DNA from: Symbiodinium natans
Taxonomy: Eukaryota > Sar > Dinophyceae > Suessiales > Symbiodiniaceae
NCBI GenBank assembly: GCA_905221605.1
Contig: CAJNDS010000446.1
Coordinates: 246,001 to 310,000, forward strand
Direction of reading: 5' to 3'
Length of the DNA: 64,000 nt
The translations under genes were made by a program, and so were the position numbers. Positions 40,966 through 50,829 of this stretch are shown piece after piece. Positions within the stretch are counted from its first letter, which is position 1, and the number at the start of each line of letters is the position of its first letter. The notes below the pieces were generated by a model. It did not search any database and was not told the DNA's origin. It saw only the letters and a program-made list of their open reading frames with translations.

Positions 40966-41134
40966 ATATACATATTACAAAATCGAACACAAATACTCGC
41001 CCAAAGTATACGAAGACCGCAAAAGGTTACCCATTTTTTAACCCCCCCCCCCCCCCATATTGCCACAGGGCAACCCACGCCTAAACCCCAAGCCCTAAAC
41101 CATGACTCGGCTCCTACCCGAGAAGCTTGTCGGG

Positions 41135-41228
41135 TTCTTAAGGGAGCGGGGTTAGGGAACAGTGGGGGGGGCTTATTTGGGAACCTTGGGTTAGATACCC
41201 CCCCTTGAACACCCCTCTCCCTTAAGAA
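41135..41228 (+). mobile_element. Inverted-repeat element family J, copy 2
   Basis: TTCTTAAGGGAG and CTCCCTTAAGAA are perfect 12-bp inverted repeats. The interior includes GGGAACCTTGGGTTAGATAC and CCCCCCTTGAACACC. 94 bp in total; flanks show no clear target repeat. Confidence 0.82.
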
Positions 41229-41956
41229 GGCCCTATAAGATGCTCACGCACTACTGATTCCTACAAAGAGATCATGGGGCGAGATTGTGGTTCGATGTGC
41301 ACATCTACCTCCAGCCCCCAAAACCCCATATTCTGCAGGTTAGTATGAACACACCTTCTCAAACTTCTCAGGTAGCCTAATTAAAGCAAAGAGACCAGTT
41401 CTTCTTCATCTTCCGATCTATAGAAGCTACTCTTACCCACGCTCCCAATCGCGGCTCTTGTTGGTATTGAATGTTAAAATTTCTCCTATGTGAACCAAGG
41501 AACCTCAAACCCTAGACCCAAACAAGAGCAGCCAAACTCGGGAGTCTTTTGGCAGATGTGGCAGGCAACGGGAGGTGAGCAAAACCCAGGATCTCTCAAC
41601 CCGAAACCCTAAACACTACACCCTAACCTCAGATCTAACCCCTAAACCCTAAGCCCTAAACCCTAAATCCTAAACCCTAAGCACCATCCCTTCCCAGCCT
41701 CAGCACCCTAGACCCCCTTCTCTTGAGCCAGGAGATGACACAGAATGCTGCCCTTTTGCTCCCAAGGTGCGGGCACCCTCAGGGCCCCCCCTAACCCCTC
41801 ACCCCGAGTCCGACAAGCTGGGTGAAGGGCTTAGGGTTTAGGGTTTAGGGTTGAGGGTTTAGGGTTTAGGGTTCAGGGTTTAGGGTTTCGGGTTGAGGGT
41901 TTCGAGTTTAGGGTTTAGGGTTTATGCCGGAAGAGTGCGTGAAACGGCGGATTGAG

Positions 41957-42216
41957 AATCTCGACGTCACAAGGCCTTGCAACAACGGGACCGCTCTGAG
42001 CTCCAGGAGCTGAATCCCGCCCTGGCATTCAAGAAGGGTTTGAGATTTAGGGTTTAGGGTTTAGGGTTTGGGTTTAGCGCCAGCTTGCTCTGCTTCGCGG
42101 AGCATGTACGGGGAGTTGTCGAAACAGGAGAAGCCCCGGACATGCTGGAGGAGGAGATTTGCAGCGGGCCTTCAGACTGCAGAGTATCAGAGGGGCAGCC
42201 TTTCACGCGCGCGAGG
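41957..42216 (+). CDS. Two exon islands (41957-42037, 42084-42216)
   Basis: Island 1 follows ATTGAG and reads SRRHKALQQRDRSELQELNP, then ALAFKK, before GTTTGAG. Island 2 follows CGCCAG and has two open frames of about 44 codons. The phase-compatible one contains MYGELSKQEKPRTCWRRRFA. The other begins LLCFAEHVRGVVETGEAPDM and also has good bias. It ends at a GTTTTAG donor from the octamer array. The 46-bp intron is very short. Confidence 0.42.
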
Positions 42217-42345
42217 GTTTTAGGGTTTTGGGGTTTTAGGGTTTTAGGGTTTTAGGGTTTTAGGGTTTGAGGGTTTGAGGGTTTTAGGGTTTTAGGGTTT
42301 AGGGTTTAGGGTTTTAGGGTTTTTAGGGTTTTTGGGGTTTTTAGG
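42217..42345 (+). repeat. TTTTAGGG octamer array
   Basis: About 14 units, mostly TTTTAGGG, with TTTGAGGG and 9-mer variants. Directly follows the island at 42084-42216. Confidence 0.92.
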
Positions 42346-42805
42346 GTTTAGTGTTTAGAGTCTAGGGTTTAGGGTTTAGGGTTTGGCGAAAAGGAGGGAG
42401 GGGGAGAGAGAGAGAGAGAGAGGGAGAGACATGAGGGAGGCTGGCGACAAGCAGTCTGGAAGCAAAGGGTTCACGATTGTTTTGGGCTTAACCAGGAATG
42501 TTTATCATAAGGAGCGAATGGGACCATAGATCATGCCCCTGCATGATTCTTTATGTGCTTCACATAACCTCTAACCGCTAAGCTCTAACCTCCCACCTCT
42601 GCCAGCGGTTTGAAGGTCCGGCCGTCAGGGGGGGGGGGGGGGAGGGGGGTCAGCAAGAGGGTATTTAAAGCTAAGGGACTATAGACCTGAAACCTTATAA
42701 CCTTAAGCCTTCCAACCCCATGGACCCCAAACACCAAACCCTAAACCCGAAAACCCCAAACCCTAAACCCTAAACCCCAAACCCTAAACCCCAAAGCCTT
42801 AGAAG

Positions 42806-42867
42806 CGAGACACCGTGCCCCAAGAGATTGGAAGCCGCTAGAGATGCAAAGGGTCAACGGGCCTCAG
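42806..42867 (+). CDS. Exon island
   Basis: After CCTTAGAAG the frame reads ETPCPKRLEAARDAKGQRAS, ending before a GC (GCTAGGG). Upstream CCCTAAA, downstream TTTAGGG. Other frames are open too. Confidence 0.35.
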
Positions 42868-43072
42868 GCTAGGGTTTAGGGTTTAGGGTTTATTGTTTAT
42901 TGTTTAGGGTCTAGGGTTTAGGGTCTATTGTTTAGGGTCTAGGGTTTAGGGTTTAGGGCTTCGGGTTTAGGGCAAAGGGCGGGTCATGGCTTGACCCTAA
43001 GCCCCCTAAAGCCCCTAAACCCCCCTAACCCTAAACACTAAGCCCTAAACCCTGAACCCCTTCACCAAAGCC

Positions 43073-43526
43073 ATGGTGGAGGTTTTGGCCTTCGGCGCGA
43101 AAGCCGCCTGGGCGCCGCCCGCGGCGGTGGCTGCGCCGCTGTCCGACGACGAGGAGCCCTGGCTTCGGATGGGTTTAGGGTTTAAGAGTTATAGGGTTTA
43201 GGGTTTAGGGTTTAGGGTTTAGGGTTTAAGAGTTACAGGGTTTAGGGTTTAGGGTTTAGGGTTTGCTGCAATATATAGGGCGTAGATGCTGTGAAGGTTA
43301 GGATGCAGCAAAGGCCCGAAAGCCTCGTCGGGTGCGAAGAGCAGCCCGATCGTGTGGGGTTTAGGGTTTTAGGGTTTAGGGTTGCTTTCTGTGATTTGTT
43401 TTGTAAGCTTTATGCCCTTTACATGGCAGTTCAGGGTCAGGATGTTCAACCCAAACCCCACCGCCGACAGGACGACATCGTGGAACAAGAGCAGCTGAAA
43501 AAGGCCTGGGGACCCCGGTCCCTGGA
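43073..43526 (+). CDS. 5' part of a gene, three exons in phase
   Basis: Exon 1 (43073-43172) starts ATG in a strong context (AAAGCCATGG), reading MVEVLAFGAKAAWAPPAAVA, then APLSDDEEPWLRM, ending at a GTTTAGGG donor. Exon 2 (43286-43353) follows GGGCGTAG and reads AVKVRMQQRPESLVGCEEQP to CGT before GTGGGG. Exon 3 (43471-43526) follows CCGACAG and reads DDIVEQEQLKKAWGPRSL, ending before GTTTAGG. All phases agree (1+2, 0, then 2). Introns are 113 and 117 bp, and two donors are telomere units. Family not recognised. Confidence 0.65.
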
Positions 43527-43528
43527 GT

Positions 43529-43610
43529 TTAGGGTTTAGGGTTTAGGGTTTAGGGTTTAGGGTTTAGGGTTTAGGGTTTAGGGTTTAGGGTCTAGGGTTT
43601 AGGGTTCAGG
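43529..43610 (+). repeat. TTTAGGG array after exon 3
   Basis: About 11 units, starting in the last exon's donor. Confidence 0.94.
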
Positions 43611-44086
43611 GTGACTGCCGGGTTTAGAGATTTCGGTTTATGGGGGCTTGGGGTTCCTTGGGATTTAGCGCTGGGGGGTTTCGTCTCAAAGCCCTAAACC
43701 CTAACCCTCATTTCTTTCATTATCCCCTCCGCTTCCTAGGAATTTCAGGGCCTCTGATTTCGACACCTCACAATTTAGGGTATAGGGTTTAGGGTTTAGG
43801 CTAACCCTAACCCCCCCCCCCCCGCCCCCTCCCACACACACAGCTTCACGGTTCCTGGCTTTGCAATTGCTTTGAGCAATTCTGCCACATCATCCCAAGC
43901 CTCAACTGCGGGGGTCTCCAACGCGTCCCAAAGCCATTCAACCCCCCAAATAAACCCTTACTGTTGGGAGGGCACCCGAAACCCTAAACCCTAAACCCTA
44001 AGCCCTAAATCCTAAACCCTGAACCCTAAACCCTAAACCCTAAACCCTAAACAAAAACACCCTGAACCCAAAACCCCATGACTTAG

Positions 44087-44151
44087 ATATCCCAAACTTC
44101 AAGCAGCCGGAGGTCTCGGATTCTGCTTCGAAGCTGCTGGGCCTGAACAAT
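44087..44151 (+). CDS. Exon island, 21 codons
   Basis: Follows ATGACTTAG and in the best-biased frame reads IPNFKQPEVSDSASKLLGLN, ending AAT before GTAGGG. A second frame (YPKLQAAGG...) would be in phase with the gene ending at 43526, so this may be its fourth exon. Frame undecided. Confidence 0.42.
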
Positions 44152-44810
44152 GTAGGGTTGCAGGGTATCCCTAAACCCTAAACCCTAAACCCTAAACCCT
44201 TTATAGGGAAGTTTAGAGCGCCTACCCCACAGCCTCCAGTAAGTCCGAATCCAGGGCTCAGAGATTTTTGGGCTTTGGGGTTTCACGGGTTTAGGGTTTA
44301 GGGTTTAGGGTTTAGGGATTAGGGTTGACAGCCCTTTTCGGGTCGTTATGTTCAGCAGGGTTTTGCTGTCATTAGTATTATGACCTTTTTGTCCTCAACT
44401 GTGGATCCTCTTTTCGGGGTTTCATGACGTTCGTGTTTCATGATACTAGACACTATCCAGGCATGGAACCAAGACAGTGGAGGGGGTTCAGGTCCTATAA
44501 ACCTAAACCCTAAGCCCTAAACCCTAAACCCTAAGCCCCACATCGCCTAAACGCACGAAGCAAGATACGTGAGTGAAGTCTCCCAGGGCTCAGGGCTCGA
44601 GAGGGTTTAGGGCTGAGACGGGCTGCGGGTCCCTATGTGCTCAGGCTTTCCACAACCCCCGGCTCTAGAAGTTCGATTGGCCAGGGGCCCGGAAAGGGCT
44701 TGGGTTTAGGGCTTAGGGTTTAGGTTTTAGGGTTTACAATTTAGGGGTTAGGGATGATAAAACTTGAAAAGGTTTATTGGGTTTTTTAGGGTTTAGCGTT
44801 TAGGGTTTAG

Positions 44811-44985
44811 ACTACCGTGCTTGGGGGAATGATTCGTAACCTCGCCCAAGGTGAATATGGGTGGGGGGTGAGGGTGTGGGGTGAGGACAGTTTTGGGTGC
44901 TATTGTGGGTTCTATTTCGCTATCATGCTCTTGATACATGATTGCAGACGAGCCCATACAAGACGTGTCCTACTTGACACCTTAG
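44811..44985 (+). CDS. 3' end of a gene, two exons
   Basis: Exon 44811-44850 follows GGGTTTAG, an acceptor made by a telomere unit, and reads TTVLGGMIRNLAQ, ending in G before GTGAAT. Exon 44948-44985 follows CATGATTGCAG and reads EPIQDVSYLTP to TAG at 44983-44985, in matching phase. A longer alternative frame in exon 2 (ARRVLLDTLDEAGSS-type) is open for 50 codons but does not match in phase. Confidence 0.48.
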
Positions 44986-45168
44986 ATGAGGCAGGCTCCT
45001 CTGCTCAAATTGCTTGCTTTGCAAGGATCTGCCGCTCTTGGAAACCTGGAGCTTCATATCCTGAGCCCCTGTATCACGGTTCAGGGTTTAGGGTTTAGGA
45101 TTTAGGGTTTAGGATTTAGGGTTTAGGGTTTATCGTTTAGGGTTTAGGAGTTAGGGTTGAGGGTTTAG

Positions 45169-45632
45169 GGTTCTTGGCTCTGGAGGCATGAAAAGGCGCT
45201 AGAGTTGCAGGCGCGTCCACTGCTACCAGAAGCATCCTCACAAGCGCTTGGGATGTTCCCCCTTATACTAGCAGTCCTCAACAGGGATTATAATTGGCGG
45301 CACTAGAACCCCTATAATAGGGAGCAGAATATTGAATAGGGGAAGGCTGTTAGTGTAAGGGGGAACCTCCAACCCAAACACCTTCGAAGCCCTCTACCCC
45401 AGGCTCTCGAAGCCCTGAATCCCAACCTCCTAATGCGAATCCCTGACGAACCCTAAACCCTGGACCCTGGACCCTGAACCCTAAACCCTAAACCCTAAAC
45501 CCTAAACCCTAAACCCTAAACCCTAAACCCTAAACCCTAAACCCTAAACCCTAAACCCTAAACCCCAGCCCAGATGAGCTCCACTACCGGAGCCCAGGCT
45601 TCGTTTGCTTCGGGGGGGAGGGCTTAATATAG
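45169..45632 (+). CDS. Two candidate exons around a family B element
   Basis: Island 45169-45243 follows a TTTAG and reads GSWLWRHEKALELQARPLLP, then EASSQ, to a GC donor at the element edge. Island 45574-45632 follows AGCCCAG. In phase 0 it reads MSSTTGAQASFASGGRA to a TAA near 45625, and in another frame ELHYRSPGFVCFGGEGLI to TAG at 45630. The join is uncertain. Confidence 0.36.
45248..45372 (+). mobile_element. Introner-like element family B, copy 2
   Basis: Starts TTGGGATGTTCCCCCTTATA with TAGCAGTCC, ends CTGTTAGTGTAAGGGGGAACCTCCAA. The inner inverted repeat (AGCAGTCC and GGCTGTTAGT) matches the other copies; the outer 3' end is diverged. Confidence 0.8.
45475..45566 (+). repeat. CCCTAAA array, about 13 units
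   Basis: Near perfect, ending a few bases before the acceptor of 45574. Confidence 0.95.
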
Positions 45633-45978
45633 GGTGTAGGGTTTAGGGTTTAAGGTTTAGAGTTTAGGGTTTAGGGTTTAGGGTTTAGGGTTACTCATGG
45701 TATTCCCGCATGGTTCCCAACACCCTATTCGGAGCCCTAGAGTATGCTTTCTTAGGTCTTCGCAGGGCTCAGGATTTCAGGGTTTAATTGGGGCTTAGGG
45801 TTTAGGGTTTCGGGTTTAGGGTTTAGGGTTTGGGGTTTAGGGTTTAGGGTTTAGGGCTTGCGTCATACGTTCCACGCCCTCCCTCCCACTTCAATGGCCT
45901 TGCCTTGTGCTGTCGGACTGCCCTTTTTGTCGTAAAAGATACCCAAGACTCCAAATGTGAGGAGCTCGGTCGGCGCCT

Positions 45979-46063
45979 CAACCCTAAACCCTAAACCCTA
46001 AACCCTAAACCCTAAACCCTAAACCCTAAACCCTAAACCCTAAACCCTAAACCCTAAACCCTA
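45979..46063 (+). repeat. CCCTAAA array, about 12 units
   Basis: Perfect units between degenerate flanks. Confidence 0.95.
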
Positions 46064-46132
46064 CATGGATTCATGCCTTGCTCGGTCGCGTAGATAAAGC
46101 ACACTCGATTCTACGAGGCATCTGGCGGTTAG

Positions 46133-46213
46133 CAGGCATCGTGGTATCTGCAAGGGCACGGCAACCACGGCACCATGTGCATTTCATGCGTTTCCTACTA
46201 CCGCCCTCTATAG
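46133..46213 (+). CDS. Terminal exon island with a CxxC
   Basis: Follows GGCGGTTAG and reads QASWYLQGHGNHGTMCISCV, then SYYRPL, to TAG at 46211-46213. The GNHGTMCISC segment suggests a metal site but is too short to assign. Confidence 0.42.
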   Translation, partial: QASWYLQGHGNHGTMCISCVSYYRPL

Positions 46214-46858
46214 GGTTGAGCGTTTAGGGTTTAGGGCTACCTCCCCTGGCCCCCCCCCTAAAACAACCTTAATTTCTGCTTAATGATCCCTAAATACCCA
46301 GAATTATGTGGGAACCTTGGGGGTAGAGAGGGGGGGGGTAGTAGGGGAACCTATGAGCATGGCACAATACATCATAGTCAATAGTAGATCGACCAGACCT
46401 CTGACCTGGGCCTCCTGACAAGTTGTGTTTTCAAGCCCGAAGTGAGTGAGAGGCGCGAGCATTAGAATATCAGAAGCTCAAACCCAATGAATGTCCCATC
46501 CCCTTATATTCGTCCTGCGAAGATCCAGGAACCATGTATAAGTCGCAAGGAACCCTAAAGCTGAAAACTTGAAATCACCCCCCCCCCCCCCAACCGTAAA
46601 ACCCTAAGCAGCGAGACACACAAGGCACCCGAAACCGTCGCACCCCGCCCCCGCATGACGGTTTCCTTCTTTACCTGATTACTTGCTGCATCAGAATGGT
46701 CATAAACATGTTAGGCAGAAAATGCCTATGCCCTAAACCGCGAAGACCTTTCCAAGAGGGCACACACCTTCAACACCAAGCCCGAAACAAAAACAACCAG
46801 CATCTTATCAAACCTAAACGCCCTTAAGCAAAAGTTTGTAAACAACCTTCTCAAGAGC

Positions 46859-46922
46859 CTAAACCCTAAACCCTAAACCCTAAACCCTAAACCCTAAACC
46901 CTAAACCCTAAACCCTAAACCC
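46859..46922 (+). repeat. CCCTAAA array, about 9 units
   Basis: Precedes the island at 46968. Confidence 0.95.
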
Positions 46923-46967
46923 TCACAAAATCTGTTTGGTCCACCTTGGGATTTCGTGGTCCGCCAG

Positions 46968-47015
46968 GGGGCGAAGACGTTTGTAGGGGCGCTGACTTGG
47001 AGGCCACGGGCTTCG
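46968..47015 (+). CDS. Short exon island
   Basis: After GTCCGCCAG it reads GEDVCRGADLEATGF, ending in G before GTCTCTC. Short; weak on its own. Confidence 0.33.
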
Positions 47016-47110
47016 GTCTCTCATATTTTTAGGGTTTAGGGTTTAGGGTTTAGGGCTCAGGGTTTAGGGTTTAGGGTTTAGGGTTCAGGGCACCCACTTC
47101 GGTCTTTTGT

Positions 47111-47497
47111 TTGTTGGTGGCTGGGGGGTGGGCGTGGCATTACCTTTTGGGGTTTGTTAAATGGTTGTGCAGTTTATTGTGGGGCTTGTGGGCTTGTGTG
47201 GGGTTTTTAGCAGGGGGTTCGGGGGTCACGGTCAGGTTTGGGTGCGGACTTCACGTCGAGGGCTTAGGTTTAAATAATTTGCCAGGGATTTCGAGCAGTT
47301 CTCTTCATTTCGTTGTATACTTGGCATTTTTATGGTTCTTGGTTTCTGGCCAAATCACGGTCCCTGTCCTGCTGATGTCTTTGGCCTGTTATCCTTCGCA
47401 TTCACCCACCGATAGGCAACACCTGGCATTACGTATTCAATATTCATATGCTATCGCAGAAACAGCTGCACTAAGATCGACACTAACTAGGATGTAG
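47111..47497 (+). CDS. Long hydrophobic open frame, coding status doubtful
   Basis: About 128 codons are open from 47111 to TAG at 47495-47497, including GFVKWLCSLLWGLWACVGFL and HFVVYLAFLWFLVSGQITVP. The hydrophobicity follows largely from the G/T-rich composition of the strand. Third positions are not clearly biased and the start would be non-ATG. I keep it as a low-confidence candidate. Confidence 0.22.
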   Translation: MLVAGGWAWHYLLGFVKWLCSLLWGLWACVGFLAGGSGVTVRFGCGLHVEGLGLNNLPGISSSSLHFVVYLAFLWFLVSGQITVPVLLMSLACYPSHSPTDRQHLALRIQYSYAIAETAALRSTLTRM

Positions 47498-47761
47498 GTT
47501 CATATGACAGTGAGAGACGTGCACATTCGAGCCTTTATTGTGCCACCCACATCATGCAAAACGTACACGACAAAATGGCACAACATACATGTGTTCTAGT
47601 GCTTTATGGGTAAATGAACCTCGCAAGAAATTACCCGCAACGAAACCCCTGAACCTAGCTAGAACCCGATGAGCCCAAACTTCAACCGCCTAAAGCCCTG
47701 AACCCGAAACCCTAAACCCTAAACCCTAAACCCCGAACCCGAAGCTCTCAACTGCGGCCAG

Positions 47762-47821
47762 TCTTTTGCGTCTGCATTTGCGGCTGTCCATGGACTTACA
47801 GATGTCAAGGACTGCTGCTGA
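47762..47821 (+). CDS. Terminal exon island
   Basis: Follows TGCGGCCAG and reads SFASAFAAVHGLTDVKDCC to TGA at 47819-47821. CCCTAAA upstream, TTTAGGG downstream. Product unknown. Confidence 0.38.
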   Translation, partial: SFASAFAAVHGLTDVKDCC

Positions 47822-47995
47822 CGCTCAAAAAAGTTTAGGGTTTAGGGTTTGGGGTTTGGGGTTTGGGGTTTGGGGTTTGGGGGTTAGGTTTGTTTTTAGG
47901 GTTTAGGGTTCAGGGTTTAGGGTTTAGAGTTTAGAGTTTGGGTTTCTAGTTTTGTGGCAATCGGGTTTTCTAGGGGTTCTGCGCTGCGGCTTTAG

Positions 47996-48190
47996 CTTGA
48001 GAGCAGCAACATTCGTAATAACGAGCATTGTTGGGTGCTCTTCAAGAATCGTAGCTTGGGATGTTCCCCCTTATACGAACAGTCCTTAATGATGATGACA
48101 ATAGGGGGTACTAGAATCCCTACTACGGACTCTGAGTACAAGGGGGAACATCCCAAATCATAGCCTCTGATCTTCCCGGAGTCTTTCTTC
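47996..48190 (+). CDS. Gene fragment with a family B introner intron
   Basis: Exon 47996-48050 follows GCGGCTTTAG and reads 18 codons, LESSNIRNNEHCWVLFKN. Exon 2 starts at 48164 and reads SDLPGVFLR before a long G-rich tract. The intron 48051-48163 is GT-AG and is a family B element with an 8-bp flanking repeat (ATCGTAGC and ATCATAGC). The GT and AG lie inside the two repeat copies. Splicing gives N-P-S-D in frame. Confidence 0.58.
48056..48156 (+). mobile_element. Introner family B, copy 3, an intron
   Basis: TTGGGATGTTCCCCC and GGGGGAACATCCCAA are perfect 15-bp terminal inverted repeats. Inner segments ACAGTCCTTAA and GGACTCTGAGTACAAG also pair partly. Flanked by an 8-bp repeat with one mismatch. 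Confidence 0.92.
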
Positions 48191-48275
48191 GGGGGGGGGG
48201 AGGGGGGGAGGGGGGGGGGGGAAGGGGGGGGGGGAAGGGGGGAGGAGGGAGGGGAGGGGGGGGAGGGGGGGGGGG
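48191..48275 (+). repeat. G-rich low-complexity tract
   Basis: Runs of 5 to 14 G interrupted by single or double A over 85 bp. Confidence 0.95.
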
Positions 48276-48308
48276 ATTCGGCATGAGGGTTTAAGGTTTA
48301 GGGTTTAG

Positions 48309-48697
48309 GGTATGGTGAGCTGTGCGGAGAGATTCAACCTGGAGCACCCGGTAAGAGAAAAGGTTGCCTAATCCTTGAAAACTAAACCCTTACCTCCCCA
48401 AACCCCCAAAAAACCCAAACCCAGTTTCTACTGGTTACCATAGAATTTCAATCCTACTGAAAAATGACCCGCGAACCAACAAAGAAGCCCAGAGGTCTGA
48501 AACAAGGCCTCTACGGACCCAGACCTGAGCCCGTGACCCTAAACCCTAAACCCTAAACCCGAAACCCTAGACCCTAAACCCTAAACCCTAAGATCACCAC
48601 CAGGACAGCTTTGCTCTTCGAAAGGACTCCGGCCTGCGATCAAGCGCCCGGGCTCAGAAAAGCGGCGATTCGGAATCTTCGGGATTTCGGGCTTGGG
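48309..48697 (+). CDS. Two exons in phase, possible gene start
   Basis: Exon 48309-48350 follows a TTTAG and reads MVSCAERFNLEHP after one Gly codon, ending CCG before GTAAGAG. Exon 48593-48697 follows CCCTAAG and reads 35 codons (ITTRTALLFERTPACDQAPG, then LRKAAIRNLRDF), ending before GTTGGG. Phase 0 throughout. The intron is 242 bp and ends in CCCTAAA repeats. Confidence 0.5.
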
Positions 48698-48896
48698 GTT
48701 GGGGTTGAGGGTTTAGGGTTTAGGCTTCAGGGTTCAGGGTTCAGGGTTTAGGGTTTAGGGTGATTTCTGGGTGCAACCACTTGCCATCAGACGTCTTCAG
48801 CTTTGCTGCTGTTGCTATAATCGCTTCGTCCTTCCAAGTGCCAAGCGTCCCTCCGCGCCAACCCTCGTCCTAAATTCTTGCAGTATGCTTGCAAAA

Positions 48897-49060
48897 CATG
48901 TCTATATAGATATAGATGTACATACATATATAGTGGGTATTGTGTGTATATCTTTTTTTACTTTTGTATTTACTTGTAAATTTGTTTATTTTTCATTACT
49001 TTTACATCTATATTTATATGTATTTATGTACTCTCGTTTTCCACATGCACACATAGACAA
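48897..49060 (+). other. AT-rich gap with GAC-rich minisatellite after it
   Basis: TA- and T-rich sequence to about 49045, then ACGCGGACACGG-type 12-mer repeats at 49089-49130 followed by GCGCGCACACGCACACGC. An open frame through both is low-complexity and I do not call it. Confidence 0.7.
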
Positions 49061-49318
49061 ACAAAGACAGAGACGTGGACAGCCACGGATGCGGACGCGG
49101 ACACGGACGCGGACACGGACGCGGACACGCGCGCACGCACGGCGAGCGCGCGCACACGCACACGCTGAAGAAACGCCGTGGCGTACATCTGCGTCTTTAC
49201 GGTGACTGATCTTGGGGGCTACTTATGGTTGTGCGATTTTGTACCGCGCCTTCTCAAGAAAGCGAAATATGTTTATACAAATATCCTCAAGAAGCCACAT
49301 GCTTTTGAGATGTTGAGG

Positions 49319-49419
49319 TTGAGATGTTCCACCCTTAGACTAGCAGTCCTTAAGATGGATTATAGTAGGGGGTGCACAAATCCCGATTAAGGACTGTTAG
49401 TATAAGGGGGAACATCCCC
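49319..49419 (+). mobile_element. Introner-like element family B, copy 4
   Basis: TTGAGATGTTCCACCCTTAG with TAGCAGTCCTTAAGA at the left and AAGGACTGTTAGTATAAGGG with GGAACATCCCC at the right. Inverted repeats extend about 30 bp with few mismatches. It abuts a CCCTAAA array. Confidence 0.88.
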
Positions 49420-49918
49420 CTAAACCCTAAAGCCTAAATCCTAAACCTAAACCCGAAACCCTAAACCCTAAACCCTAAACCGTAAACCCTAAACCCTAAA
49501 CCCTAAACCCTAAACCCAATGTTGAGGTGCTTGTACGCCTTTTTGTCCCAGCCCAGGTCGCGAGGTCTGCGCTGTAACTCACAGCACCTCGTCGCATGCT
49601 GGCCCCTAAGCCTTCGACCCTACTCCGGGTTTAGGGTCAAGGGTTTCAGGTTTAGGGTTCAGGTTTAGGGTTTGGGGTTTAGGATTGAAGGTTGAGGGTT
49701 CAGGGTTTAGGGTTTAGGGCCAATCAGATAATCACAAGGCCGCTAGATTGAACCCCTAAACCCTGGTTGAATGTAAGACCAGTCAGAGGAAAGTGATAAG
49801 TAGGATTCTCACCTCGATGAAGTTAGAAGGTCCCATGCATCTTCGAGTATAAAGCTCAAACCAGGAGCAAATCGCTGCCCTAAACCCCAAACCCTAAACC
49901 CTAAACCCTTTGGAGCAG

Positions 49919-50218
49919 TCGAGCGGTCACGGCTGTTCGTATGAGCTCGGCGGTAAGCTCTGCACCCTGAAACCCTCCAACCCTCAACCCCAAGCCAGTC
50001 AGGGGACCAAGGCTAGCAAGTACTTGAAGGTTCAGGTGTAGTTAGAGGTAGGGTTGGGTATACAGATGTGGTAACTATACTTAGAACCCTATTTAGGGTA
50101 CTTATGACCCTACTTCTAAGTACCCATGAACCTCCAAGTAGGGTATGCGTTTCAGGATGTTCCTCTCGTGGCTCTGAAGGCTTTGGAGTTTGGTCAAGGT
50201 CTGGAGTGTGTGTGGGGG
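49919..50218 (+). CDS. Exons around a family F introner
   Basis: Island 49919-49952 (SSGHGCSYELG) ends before GTAAGC. A segment ending AGCAA at 50019 is followed by the 122-bp GT-AG intron 50020-50141, a family F element. Exon 2 from 50142 is open in two frames: GVWSRSGVCVGG-type, which is phase-consistent with 49919, and YAFQDVPLVALKALEFGQGL, which has better composition and joins LAR upstream. One of these is likely right; I cannot choose. Confidence 0.45.
50020..50141 (+). mobile_element. Introner family F, copy 3, candidate intron
   Basis: GTACTTGAAGGTTCAGGTGTA and TACCCATGAACCTCCAAGTAG are terminal inverted repeats that begin with GT and end with AG on the + strand. Interior ATACTTAGAACCCTATTTAG and CTTATGACCCTACTTCTAAG. 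Confidence 0.85.
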
Positions 50219-50275
50219 GTTTTGGGAAGCTGGGCCCTAAACCCCCACACCCTATATCCTAAACCCCTGACCTTG

Positions 50276-50416
50276 GGGCTGGAAGCGCTGCGACCCGAGG
50301 ACTGGACATGTTATGAGAGCGACTTAGTTCTTCTTTCTTCCTGGAGTGAGACACCATTTGATTCCCGTAGAGTCTCACAACCGCACAGCAGAGATGGGCG
50401 TCCCTCGATCCCTTGA
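50276..50416 (+). CDS. Possible terminal exon, 46 codons
   Basis: A frame reads LEALRPEDWTCYESDLVLLS, then SWSETPFDSRRVSQ, to TGA at 50414-50416. Another frame from about 50393 (MGVPRSLETERQYRSKALSY) ends before GTCTTC and is also plausible after CGCACAG. Frame undecided. Confidence 0.38.
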   Translation, partial: GLEALRPEDWTCYESDLVLLSSWSETPFDSRRVSQPHSRDGRPSIP

Positions 50417-50561
50417 GACTGAACGACAGTACAGAAGCAAAGCTCTCAGCTACCAAAGCCCCCTCCGAAGGTCTTCAGGATTTTCTGAGGTTAGGGATGT
50501 CGGAATTTGTCCAGGTGGTCTAGGGTTTAGGGTTTAGGTTTTAGGTTACCATGAGAGGTGC

Positions 50562-50655
50562 GGTGTAGGGTTTAGGGTTTAGGGTTTAGGGTTTAGGGTT
50601 TAGGGTTTAGGGTTTAGGGTTTAGGGTTTAGGGTTTAGGGTTTAGGGTTTAGGGA
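50562..50655 (+). repeat. TTTAGGG array, about 13 units
   Basis: Perfect units, followed by an 18-base C-run at 50664-50682. Confidence 0.96.
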
Positions 50656-50708
50656 CCCACAGCCCCCCCCCCCCCCCCCCCCAAAGGGCTCAAGCCGAAC
50701 ATTTGAAG

Positions 50709-50829
50709 CCCCAATGCGGTCAACACCCAGAGTCTCTTTATCGAAGTCACCCCCTGGACGCTCTCAGATGCCTTCTTACAGAATGAGGTTGCTTTCCTTC
50801 AACAATATCACAAGCGCCTAAACCCCTAA
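50709..50829 (+). CDS. Terminal exon island, 39 codons
   Basis: Follows AACATTTGAAG and reads PNAVNTQSLFIEVTPWTLSD, then AFLQNEVAFLQQYHKRLNP, to TAA at 50827-50829 within a CCCTAAA-type unit. Long for an island and of convincing composition. Product unknown. Confidence 0.52.

Noticed and set aside
49060-49170. Open frame through ACGCGGACACGG repeats (Thr-Arg repeats)
   Set aside because: A tandem 12-mer and GC/AC microsatellite generate the frame; no coding bias outside the repeat.
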